DNA from: an uncultured Pelagibacteraceae bacterium
GTDB taxonomy: Bacteria; Pseudomonadota; Alphaproteobacteria; Pelagibacterales; Pelagibacteraceae
Reading direction: 5' to 3'
Length of the DNA stretch: 64,000 nucleotides
Assembly: GCA_902596515.1 (NCBI GenBank)
Contig: CACJUF010000005.1
Coordinates: 1-64,000, forward strand
A program made the position numbers and the translations under genes. This document shows positions 31,878-40,420 of this stretch, piece by piece; within the stretch, counting starts at the first letter, position 1, and each line of letters begins with the position of its first letter. The notes below the pieces were generated by a model. The model was not told the origin of the DNA. It was given only the letters and a program-made list of their open reading frames with translations, and did no database searches.

Positions 31878-32646
31878 TAGCCATCCTTCCTGCGGACACA
31901 AAATAATTACAAGTTTCACATGTTCCATTAGGTTCAGGTGGTTTATTGTCATGGAGAATATCTAAATATTTTGTGAGAACTTTCATAAAGTTTTTAAGAT
32001 CATATTTTACCTCAGTAAATTTAAATGAAAAATCTATAGAAATATTATCTGTATTTTTTAGTTCTTCAGGATAGATAAATACAAGACCTAATAAACTTGT
32101 TTTATTTATAGTAATTTTCTTTATCTTTTTTAAAGTTTCCTCAACACTTTTTTTAATTGAATCAGGTTTTTTAGCCCTACTATGTTCAGCTAAAAATTTT
32201 TCATCAGTTTCTAAATTTGAATATAATAGACTGTACCCATGAAGTTGAGGTTCGTACTCATTAATTTTTTTCTCTAGATCCTTGCTAAAATCTTTACCAT
32301 TTTTTTCTTTAAACTTAGATGTCTTATAATCAATAATACCCGAGGTTCCATCCTCGAATTTAATAATAGCATCTCCTTTTCCTTTAATTCTAAAAGGTCT
32401 ATTTTTATCATCTTTTAAAACTTTAGAAAAAAATGAAATATTAAATGGATCAATTGTTTCACCTCCTTTAATATTTTTATCGATTTTTTTTACATCTCCC
32501 AAAAAATATTCTTTTTCCATGCTGTCTAATGTTTGTGTCACTCCAGCAGAAATCATTTTAGGATAAAGATTAAAGTTTTTACCTACGTAAGCACAATGAT
32601 CACACACATATGATAATTCGCTCGGGCTAATGATGTAAGTTTTCAT
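31867..32646 (-). CDS. PD-(D/E)XK nuclease-like protein with Cas4/AddB-like cysteines
   Basis: IKGKGDAIIKFEDGTSGIIDYKTSK (D...D-Y-K nuclease core), N-terminal CDHC and C-terminal GTCETCNYF. Confidence 0.75.
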   Translation of the reverse strand: MKTYIISPSELSYVCDHCAYVGKNFNLYPKMISAGVTQTLDSMEKEYFLGDVKKIDKNIKGGETIDPFNISFFSKVLKDDKNRPFRIKGKGDAIIKFEDGTSGIIDYKTSKFKEKNGKDFSKDLEKKINEYEPQLHGYSLLYSNLETDEKFLAEHSRAKKPDSIKKSVEETLKKIKKITINKTSLLGLVFIYPEELKNTDNISIDFSFKFTEVKYDLKNFMKVLTKYLDILHDNKPPEPNGTCETCNYFVSAGRMANEK

Positions 32647-32837
32647 TAGTTTAAACTCCCATTATAATGATAATGATCTTTTTCCTCTTCACCAGATTTA
32701 AAATTATTAACTAAAAATCTAACAACTTCAGCTCTGGACAACTTAATACCAGGAGTTAGTTCTGTTGTTAGCTCTTCTATTTTTTTATAGCAATTATTGT
32801 CTATCGCTACGGATTTGTACTTTGTTTTGTCAGTCAT
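32646..32837 (-). CDS. Ribbon-helix-helix (CopG/Arc-like) small regulator
   Basis: 63 aa KYKSVAIDNNCYKKIEELTTEL...LSRAEVVRFLVNNF, RHH pattern; first gene of the run. Confidence 0.6.
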   Translation of the reverse strand: MTDKTKYKSVAIDNNCYKKIEELTTELTPGIKLSRAEVVRFLVNNFKSGEEEKDHYHYNGSLN

Positions 32838-32876
32838 TTACATCTCTTTCCGAACTAAAAGTTCATTTTATATTTT

Positions 32877-32965
32877 GGTAAAATTTGAGATGAAGTTAAT
32901 GTTGCACTTGGCAACAAAATGAAGGTAAAGGCTTCAACCAATTTGTGGGCTTCACAAAATTTACC
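32877..32965. other. Candidate structured leader RNA / three-way-junction fold
   Basis: 32877-32895 pairs with 32950-32965 (about 15 bp, one A-A mismatch, AGA bulge), enclosing GTTGC-ACTTG-GCAAC and TGAAG-N7-CTTCA hairpins. Confidence 0.45.
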
Positions 32966-33086
32966 GTTAGTCAAATTATAATGATTCTTACAAGCCTTTT
33001 CAATATCAAAAAAAATTATTTTCAGGGCTGTGCTCTATCCTATACTCTCCTATAAAATTTTGGAGCTTTTCAGGGCACTGCTCTAG

Positions 33087-33260
33087 CTATTTTTTATTCT
33101 TAATTTTAAATCCATTTTTTTCTAAGACTTTTATTAAATTTTTTAGTCTTTCATCTCTTGAAGTATTTTGATCTCCTATACTTTCAAAAAATATAGGTTT
33201 TAAACCTTTTTTTTCTTTTGATTTAAAAAAGTCTCTAATTGATTGTATTTTTATTTTCAT
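33087..33260 (-). CDS. Small ORF, 57 aa (MKIKIQSIRDFFKSKEKKGLKPIFFESIGDQNTSRDERLKNLIKVLEKNGFKIKNKK)
   Basis: Below ORF-track cutoff; strong SD (AAAGGAGAAAC-ATG), fills an otherwise empty interval. Confidence 0.55.
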   Translation of the reverse strand: MKIKIQSIRDFFKSKEKKGLKPIFFESIGDQNTSRDERLKNLIKVLEKNGFKIKNKK

Positions 33261-33407
33261 GTTTCTCCTTTAGCGTTTTATTTTAAGTCCTAGCAAGTAG
33301 AGTTATGTTCTAAATCAGGACTAATTAATCTTATCATACTTAAGACATAATTAAAAATTATATTATTAATTGTTAATCAATTTTCTTAATTTAAATACTT
33401 CAAAAAT

Positions 33408-33746
33408 ATGCAGCAATTAGAACTGTTTGATTACAGAAAAGATTATCTTTTTGATAATAAAAATCAGGTTGCTCACTGGTACGATATCCTTAAAGAAACT
33501 GAAGACACCATTAGTTATGCAGAACACATAGATCCTAATAAAGGCTATGCAATAGCAGCTATGGAATATGAGGAATATGTGGATGTGAAAAAAGATAGGT
33601 TGAAAGGATTGACCTATGATCAAATTCTCACATATTTAAAAAGTGCAAAAAAAGAAGACAGACTTAAAAAATATAAAGCACTATTGAAATTTAGAAACAT
33701 TCCTTTTGAAGCTGATCTTTTTACCTGGCATAATTCAGATTTATAA
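33408..33746 (+). CDS. Hypothetical protein (112 aa) preceding the GHKL ATPase
   Basis: Intact ORF, co-directional with the following three genes. Confidence 0.6.
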   Translation: MQQLELFDYRKDYLFDNKNQVAHWYDILKETEDTISYAEHIDPNKGYAIAAMEYEEYVDVKKDRLKGLTYDQILTYLKSAKKEDRLKKYKALLKFRNIPFEADLFTWHNSDL

Positions 33747-33800
33747 ACGATTTATTTATTCAGAAAATCATTATAGGTTCAAAAGAATTAGAAATTCTTT

Positions 33801-35351
33801 ATGTCAAATAATACGATTAATATTAGACCTGGAGTAGGATATTTATCAATATTATCAGCCATCAATTATACTCCTTGGCATGCAACAGCAGAGTTTGTAG
33901 ACAATTCTATTCAAAGTTACATAGACAACAAACCTAAACTTAGAAGACTTCACAGTAATTATAAACTTAAAATTGATATTACTGTCAACGCAGCAACAAT
34001 TGAAATAAAAGATAACGCCGTAGGAATTGGTGCAGAAAATTATGAGAGAGCCTTCCAAGCAGCAATGCGACCCAAAAAACAAACAGGTTTATCAGAATTT
34101 GGAATGGGTATGAAAACAGCTGCTTGTTGGTTTTCTAATCTTTGGACTGTAAAATCAAAAGCAGTTGGTGAAGATTTTGCAACAGAAGCAAAATTTGACA
34201 TAGAAAAAATCACTAAAGAGAAGAATGACAGATTGTCTTACAAAACTTCAAAGATGAATAAAAATTCTCATTATACAATTGTTACTCTCAAAGATCTTAA
34301 CCATAATCCAAGAGGAAAAAGTGTAGAGAGAATTAAAGATCATTTAGCCTCAATGTATAGAGCTTTCATTAATAAAGATGAAATTGAAATTAGATACAAT
34401 GGTTCATCACTAAAATACAAAGAACCAAAAATTTTAAAAGCAGTAGATATGAGAGATGTGGACGATGAGGTAATCAATCCTAAAAAAAAGATTTGGAAGA
34501 AAAAATTTGATTTCACATTCCAATGTGGGAATAAAAAACGCAAAGTCCATGGTAAAATAGGAATAAGGGAAACTATGGATGGAAAAAGAGCTGGGTTTGC
34601 TGTTTTTAGAAGAGATAGATTAATATTTGGCAGTGATGATCAACCATGGAGACCTTTGAAAATTGTAAGGCAAGAAGGTTCTGCTATTGCAAAAAGATTA
34701 TATGGAGAGTTGTATTTTGATGATGAAATGGAAGTTACTCACACAAAAGATAATTTGAATTGGTCAGAGTCAGATCAAGAATCTTTTCTTAATAAATTAA
34801 AATCTGTAATTAATTCAGATGAATTACCTATAATAAGTCAGGCCGATAGATTCAAAAAAAATGATCCAACAAATGAAAATTCTAAAGCTCAAGAAAAAGC
34901 TACTGAGTCTGCTGTCGAAAAGATAAGCAAAGCTATGAGAGCCTTAGAAGATGTTGAGGCCCCTAAAAGTGTAGAGATACCTAAGGAACTTCCAAAAACA
35001 AAAAGTAAACCTATAGTGAAAAGAAAAAAAATTCACTTTGAGGATCAAATTTGGACAGTTTATATAAAACTTAACAGAGATAAAGAAACTCATAATCAAG
35101 ATTGGTTACAGATAAGCCTTGATCCAAAGAGTAGAAAAAATAAAACTATCGAAATACAAATTATGATGAACAAGGGTTACACATCTCAATATTTTGGAGA
35201 TCAAGAGCATGAGTTAGAAGGATTGGAGTTATTAGCTTCTTATATAGCTTTAGCTGAAATAATCAGTAAAGAAAGAGGAGAAAGAAATACTCACCTAACA
35301 AGGTATTATATTAATAAGATTATTGATAGTGTGCCTCCAACAATAGATTAA
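33801..35351 (+). CDS. MORC/MutL/HSP90-like GHKL ATPase
   Basis: N-box EFVDNSIQ, G1 IKDNAVGIG, G2 GLSEFGMGMKTA. Confidence 0.85.
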   Translation: MSNNTINIRPGVGYLSILSAINYTPWHATAEFVDNSIQSYIDNKPKLRRLHSNYKLKIDITVNAATIEIKDNAVGIGAENYERAFQAAMRPKKQTGLSEFGMGMKTAACWFSNLWTVKSKAVGEDFATEAKFDIEKITKEKNDRLSYKTSKMNKNSHYTIVTLKDLNHNPRGKSVERIKDHLASMYRAFINKDEIEIRYNGSSLKYKEPKILKAVDMRDVDDEVINPKKKIWKKKFDFTFQCGNKKRKVHGKIGIRETMDGKRAGFAVFRRDRLIFGSDDQPWRPLKIVRQEGSAIAKRLYGELYFDDEMEVTHTKDNLNWSESDQESFLNKLKSVINSDELPIISQADRFKKNDPTNENSKAQEKATESAVEKISKAMRALEDVEAPKSVEIPKELPKTKSKPIVKRKKIHFEDQIWTVYIKLNRDKETHNQDWLQISLDPKSRKNKTIEIQIMMNKGYTSQYFGDQEHELEGLELLASYIALAEIISKERGERNTHLTRYYINKIIDSVPPTID

Positions 35352-35354
35352 TCT

Positions 35355-37898
35355 ATGAGTGAAAAAACTGTTATTTTGGAAACTAATTCGAAAAGTAAAA
35401 AAAAAAATATAACATGGCAACCAATCCGAAATGGAAAAACTTTTTCAAAATATTTAAATCTAAACAATAAATTGGAGGAAATTGATAGAAAGAATCTTAC
35501 AGACGACTCTGTAAATCTAATTGGGCAAACTATAAATCCTAGCATAATTGATAAAGTAGGAATGAATTCAACAGGTTTATGTTTTGGTCAAATTCAAAGT
35601 GGTAAAACAACTTCTATGGAAGCAATTAGTGCTTTGGCCCATGACAATAAATTCAAAATAATCATTTTATTAACTGGTAATGTAACTCCATTAGCTAGAC
35701 AGAATACTTCAAGAGTTGATCAAGCATTACAAGGAAGAGAATGGCTGGTAATAAAGAATCTACCAAAACCTGCAGCTTGGAATAAATCTGAAAATATTAA
35801 AGAAATAAGATCGGTATTAAATTCGTATACCAGTAAAAATAAGGTAATAGCTGAAACATTTAATAAAACAATATTGATATTATCAATGAAAAATCCCTCA
35901 AAAATAAATAGGGTCACAAATTTATTTTTAGAGGCATCTTCTTGGGATAACTCGTTATATAACAAGATTCCAACCATCATAATTGATGATGAGGCAGATC
36001 ACCATTCATTAAATTCCAAAGCTAGTAAAAATACTGCTGAGGACAAAGAGGATGAAGAACTTTATAAAGTTGAAGAAGGAGAAACTTGGGAAACTTTAGC
36101 TGAAAAATTTGAAAAAAGTGTTCGAGAACTAAGGGAAATAAATCCTGATTATAAAGAGGATGAAGAATTAACATTAGGTGATTTAATTAATACAGAATAC
36201 GAAGATATTAGAACCCATAGGGCTATTAAAGATTTAAGATCAGTATTTAATTTTCATTCTTTTCTAGGATATACAGCTACACCAAATGCAAATTTGCTAA
36301 CTAATACACTAAATTTTCTTTCACCAAATTTCAGCCAAATCTTGGAGCCAGGAAGTCAATATACAGGGCTTGAATATTTTTTCGGTGAACAAAAAAGTAT
36401 TGATAGATTTATTAGTTCCATGGGAAGCCAAAAAAAGATAAAAGAGTTAGAGGACTCAGACGAGAGGCCAAAGGCTTTGGAAAATGCTTTTATGCATTTT
36501 GTTGTTAGCGTTGCATGTGGATATATTTCAGGACATTCCTCAGGAGAAAATAATAGATCCATGTTCATTCATCCAGATAGACTTCATGAGTCTCACGATC
36601 AGTACATAAGATGGATTAACGGTCTAAAAATGAAATGGGATGGAGAACTTAACGCAGATAAAAATTCAGAAGAATATAAAGATCTTATCCAATATATTAA
36701 AAAAACTCTCGAAGGTATAAGAAATAATTCAGATGACAAAAATGAGGTACCAGAATTTACAGATGAATTTATTGATTTTTTTAAACAATCTTTAAATGTA
36801 ATTAATCCAATAAGATTTAATTCGAAAGAAAGTAGTATTGAGGCTCCAGAGTGGGATAGAAAATATCCACACTTATTAGTTGGTGGTGAAGGCTTAAACA
36901 GAGGTTTCACTGTTGAGGGTATTACAGTAAGTTATTTAAGCCGAGCAGTTGGAACAAGACAACAAGATACTCTTTTGCAAAGAGCACGTTTTTTTGGGTA
37001 TCATAAAAAAAATAGAAATTTTATTAAAATTTTTTTAACTGATGAATTATCTGATTTTTTTAGAGATACATTTCATAGTGATAGAGAATTGAGAATGTCC
37101 TTAAAAAGACATTCAGAAAATCCAGAAAATAATCTTAAAGATTGGCCAAGAGTATGGATAAGCAGAAACATTGGTAATTATAAATTAACAAGACCCGGTA
37201 TAAACAATAGTTGGTCTATTGTAAGTAGAAATGTTCCCCCTCCTCCAGCAAGACAAGCTTTTGCAGCAAAAATGAGAACAGTGGACTTAGATACAAACAG
37301 AGAAATTTATAGAATTCTTAGATCAAAATATGACAATAATTTAAAAAAAATCAGTTCGATAGAGCCTGTAACAAATAACAATCCATGGGCAAAAAAGGAT
37401 GAAGCTTTAATTGTAGAAAATGTAACTCTTAAATCTATATATGAAGATGTTATATCTAAAATAAAGCATGAGGCTAGAGATATAAGACCTTTTTTCATAG
37501 CCGAACAAATTATTTCTTATTATTTGAATTCAGGAAAAGATGATCTCAATTGCCCAATAATTTTTATGGATGGTAGAAATTTCCGATCACCGGATAAAAA
37601 AGATCTAGACAGAATACAAACTGCTGGGGGTCGTGATACTAAATTAAAAAACAATCCAAATGATAAAAGCTTATTTCCAGGTGATAGACTTGTGCATTAT
37701 GAATACTTGTTTGGTCAATCTAATAATGAAAGGGCTAATTATTATCCTACCTTACAAATTTATAATCTTAAAATTTATCCCAAACCGAAGCAAGAAGGAA
37801 AACCATTAGAAAATGTACCTTATTTTAATTTTTATATGCCAAATGAATGTTGGACTGATATAATTACAGGAATTAAGAAAAGTGATATTCCTAGATAA
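35355..37898 (+). CDS. Z1-domain SF2-like ATPase (R-M associated) with internal LysM-like insert
   Basis: Walker A GQIQSGKTTS, Walker B TIIIDDEADHH, GYTATPNANLL, GGEGLNRGFTVEG, DTLLQRARFFGY. Confidence 0.85.
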   Translation: MSEKTVILETNSKSKKKNITWQPIRNGKTFSKYLNLNNKLEEIDRKNLTDDSVNLIGQTINPSIIDKVGMNSTGLCFGQIQSGKTTSMEAISALAHDNKFKIIILLTGNVTPLARQNTSRVDQALQGREWLVIKNLPKPAAWNKSENIKEIRSVLNSYTSKNKVIAETFNKTILILSMKNPSKINRVTNLFLEASSWDNSLYNKIPTIIIDDEADHHSLNSKASKNTAEDKEDEELYKVEEGETWETLAEKFEKSVRELREINPDYKEDEELTLGDLINTEYEDIRTHRAIKDLRSVFNFHSFLGYTATPNANLLTNTLNFLSPNFSQILEPGSQYTGLEYFFGEQKSIDRFISSMGSQKKIKELEDSDERPKALENAFMHFVVSVACGYISGHSSGENNRSMFIHPDRLHESHDQYIRWINGLKMKWDGELNADKNSEEYKDLIQYIKKTLEGIRNNSDDKNEVPEFTDEFIDFFKQSLNVINPIRFNSKESSIEAPEWDRKYPHLLVGGEGLNRGFTVEGITVSYLSRAVGTRQQDTLLQRARFFGYHKKNRNFIKIFLTDELSDFFRDTFHSDRELRMSLKRHSENPENNLKDWPRVWISRNIGNYKLTRPGINNSWSIVSRNVPPPPARQAFAAKMRTVDLDTNREIYRILRSKYDNNLKKISSIEPVTNNNPWAKKDEALIVENVTLKSIYEDVISKIKHEARDIRPFFIAEQIISYYLNSGKDDLNCPIIFMDGRNFRSPDKKDLDRIQTAGGRDTKLKNNPNDKSLFPGDRLVHYEYLFGQSNNERANYYPTLQIYNLKIYPKPKQEGKPLENVPYFNFYMPNECWTDIITGIKKSDIPR
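36058..36205 (+). other. LysM-like segment within the Z1 ATPase
   Basis: YKVEEGETWETLAEKFEKSVRELREINPDYKEDEELTLGDLINTE vs LysM pattern Y-x-V-x-x-G-[DE]-T-[LW]-x-x-[IL]-A-x-K-F-x-x-S-V-x-x-L-x-x-x-N-P. Confidence 0.6.
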
Positions 37899-38853
37899 AA
37901 TAACGAAATTAAAACCACCGATTTCTAAAGATCTTAATACATATTCTGTAAAAGAAATAAAAAAAAATTCAAATCATTTAATTGGAATTAATTTTAACAG
38001 AGAAATTGCTTTATTATTTGATACAACAAAACCATACGCAAAAGGTGATGCGCTTGAATATATTCAATTAGTACACAATCAAAAGTGCATAGTAAAAGAG
38101 GACAAAAAAGAAAAAAATAAGAATTACAGTGTACTCAAATGTAGTATTGATAATCAAAAGTTAAAAGAACTTTTTTTAAAACTTTTAGAGAATATAATCT
38201 TAGAAATTCCAGATAAAATTTCTCAAAAAGATATAACGGATTTAACAAGAGATATTTTTGATTTATTCGAAAAGATTTCTAAGCCATCAAGAGAAACGCT
38301 TATTGGCTTATGGGGAGAACTGTTTGTAATTAATTCCTCTAAAAATGCTGACGTTTTAATTCAAGCATGGCACCCTGAGACTACAGACAAATTTGATTTT
38401 TTTAATCAAAATCAAGCTTTGGAAATCAAAACAACTACCTCAAATGATAGAATTCATAATTTTTCTTATGAACAATTATACGTAGGAAATGAAAAATTAC
38501 TTATATGCTCCATAATGTTGAGACAAAACCGAGATGGTAAATCACTGGATGATTTAAGAAATGAGATTTTGGGTCGAATAAAGAATAAAAATTTAAAAGA
38601 TCAATTTGAGTTAGTTTATTATAAAACAATCGGAGAAATCTCAGAAGAAGATATCAATGAATATAAATTTGATTATTCTTATGCTGAGGAAAATATTAGA
38701 TATTTTGATCTAATTAATGTTCCAAGACTAAAAGAAAAACCAATGGCAGGTGTAAAAAAGATTAAATTTCAATCAGATCTCACTGGTATAAAGTCTGTAA
38801 ATCAATTTGATGAGGACTCCTTCTATTCAAATTTATTTCTCGAAGTTAATTAA
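37882..38853 (+). CDS. DUF4420-like PD-(D/E)XK nuclease
   Basis: GLWGELFVI...TTDKFDFFNQNQALEIKTTTS (E, D, ExK core); overlaps Z1 gene. Confidence 0.75.
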   Translation: MIFLDKITKLKPPISKDLNTYSVKEIKKNSNHLIGINFNREIALLFDTTKPYAKGDALEYIQLVHNQKCIVKEDKKEKNKNYSVLKCSIDNQKLKELFLKLLENIILEIPDKISQKDITDLTRDIFDLFEKISKPSRETLIGLWGELFVINSSKNADVLIQAWHPETTDKFDFFNQNQALEIKTTTSNDRIHNFSYEQLYVGNEKLLICSIMLRQNRDGKSLDDLRNEILGRIKNKNLKDQFELVYYKTIGEISEEDINEYKFDYSYAEENIRYFDLINVPRLKEKPMAGVKKIKFQSDLTGIKSVNQFDEDSFYSNLFLEVN

Positions 38854-39871
38854 AAAACTGCTTTTTAATTTCTCTTGATATAACTTTAGCTAATAAAGGT
38901 GGCACTGCATTTCCTATTAATCTCCATTGATCTCTAAAATCACCAACTAATTTATAATTATCTGGAAAAGTTTGAATTCTTTTTATCTCGTTAATTCTTA
39001 AAAATCTATTTCTCCAATGGAATGGGCCCATGTTATTTGAAAAGCTAGCTTGAATAGTCCAAGAAGGTTCTTTTGGAGAAAGCTTTAATAAGAAAGACCA
39101 ATATCTTGATCGCCATTTAAACTCAGGTTTAGGATGCCCTCTTTCTTTGGTAAAAAAAAGATAATTCTCTCCGGGAGGTATTAATTTAAGTAAATGTTTA
39201 TGCTTTGAACCAGCTAAATTATTTTTGTCTTCGGGTAACTTTGTATCTAAGTCACCAATAGCTACTTTACAATTAACCCATTTTGCTTTCTTAAAAAGTA
39301 AATTATTTTCTTTTACTTTTGAATGAGTTGACTCGGGGAAATCAAATTTCCCTAATTCCTTTAACGTTCCAACACATATAAACCTTTGTCGAATTTGTGG
39401 AACACCATAATCTGCACAATTTATAACTTGATGAGATAAATTATAACCTGCTTTTTTACATTCACTTTCAAAAAAATCTAAAGCTGGTTTATGAGGTTTA
39501 AAAAAGAAACCATGAACATTTTCGAAAAAAAATACTTTTGGTTTTATTATTTTTAAAGCCTTACAAAAATACACTAGAGTATAAGAGTCTTCATCTTCTA
39601 AAGCTCTTTTCTTCTCTTTGATATAAAATCTTGATTTTGAATAGGGAGGACAAGGAGGTCCGCCAACAACAATATCAACCTTACCTTTAAATTTTGAGAA
39701 ATTTATATCTTTGATATCAGAACAAATTACATTTTTTGAAATCTTATTTTTCTTAAGTGTATCACAGGCTATATTCCAATTATCTACAGCTGCATATGTT
39801 TCAAATGAATTACTTTTAAAACCGATATCAATTCCACCTGCCCCAGAAAATAAACTTAAGATTTTATTCAT
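38846..39871 (-). CDS. DNA (cytosine-5) methyltransferase, Dcm type, copy 1
   Basis: LSLFSGAGGIDIGF, VVGGPPCPPYSKSRF, FFENVHGF, GNAVPPLLAKVI. Confidence 0.92.
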   Translation of the reverse strand: MNKILSLFSGAGGIDIGFKSNSFETYAAVDNWNIACDTLKKNKISKNVICSDIKDINFSKFKGKVDIVVGGPPCPPYSKSRFYIKEKKRALEDEDSYTLVYFCKALKIIKPKVFFFENVHGFFFKPHKPALDFFESECKKAGYNLSHQVINCADYGVPQIRQRFICVGTLKELGKFDFPESTHSKVKENNLLFKKAKWVNCKVAIGDLDTKLPEDKNNLAGSKHKHLLKLIPPGENYLFFTKERGHPKPEFKWRSRYWSFLLKLSPKEPSWTIQASFSNNMGPFHWRNRFLRINEIKRIQTFPDNYKLVGDFRDQWRLIGNAVPPLLAKVISREIKKQFFN

Positions 39872-39904
39872 TTACTTATAACAATTTAATATTACAATTA
39901 GACT

Positions 39905-40420
39905 ATGTTGGCTAGCTCGATTTTTGATTACTTAAAAAATAAAAAATCTATATTAAAGGTTGAAAAAAACTCTAACCCATTCAAATTTAGCTATAAACAC
40001 AATAAATTTTCTTTATGTCTCAAAAATATTGGTTTTGCCTACAGAACAAATTTAGATGAATACAGAGTTCAAATAGGGGAAAAATTTAGAGAACAATTAA
40101 AAAGTTATCATCTTCAGGGTTATTGGGCTTTAATTTTAGGTTACCATAAAAAATCAAATACATATGTTGCTTGGGACAATAAACTTTTATTTAGCTCTAA
40201 AGCAAAAAATAGATCACTTTATACAAGATCAAGCATTTGTGATAGGACTGCAGAATCTTGTTTTGAGCACTATAGATATAAAGATAATCTAATTAAAGAG
40301 GAGACTGTCTCAATTAATTTTAAAGGCAAACATCTTGGACTGTACTTAGATCAAATCAAAACTTTAAATATTCATGAGTATAAAAGTTTTATAAATTTTT
40401 ACAGGAACTTAGATATTTGA
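39905..40420 (+). CDS. Small R-M-associated protein of unknown function (171 aa)
   Basis: Intact ORF between two methyltransferases; RVQIGEKFRE...GYWALILGYHKKSNTYVAWDNKLLF. Confidence 0.65.
   Translation: MLASSIFDYLKNKKSILKVEKNSNPFKFSYKHNKFSLCLKNIGFAYRTNLDEYRVQIGEKFREQLKSYHLQGYWALILGYHKKSNTYVAWDNKLLFSSKAKNRSLYTRSSICDRTAESCFEHYRYKDNLIKEETVSINFKGKHLGLYLDQIKTLNIHEYKSFINFYRNLDI

Noticed and set aside
31867-32646. Possible CRISPR-Cas locus suggested by the Cas4-like protein
   Set aside because: No repeat-spacer array and no cas1/cas2 or effector genes seen in the window.
33072-33086. Possible third tRNA(CAU) fragment, since ACTGCTCTA matches the tRNA D-arm complement
   Set aside because: Only about 9 bp shared; better explained by the AGGGC/GCTCT mini-hairpin repeat.
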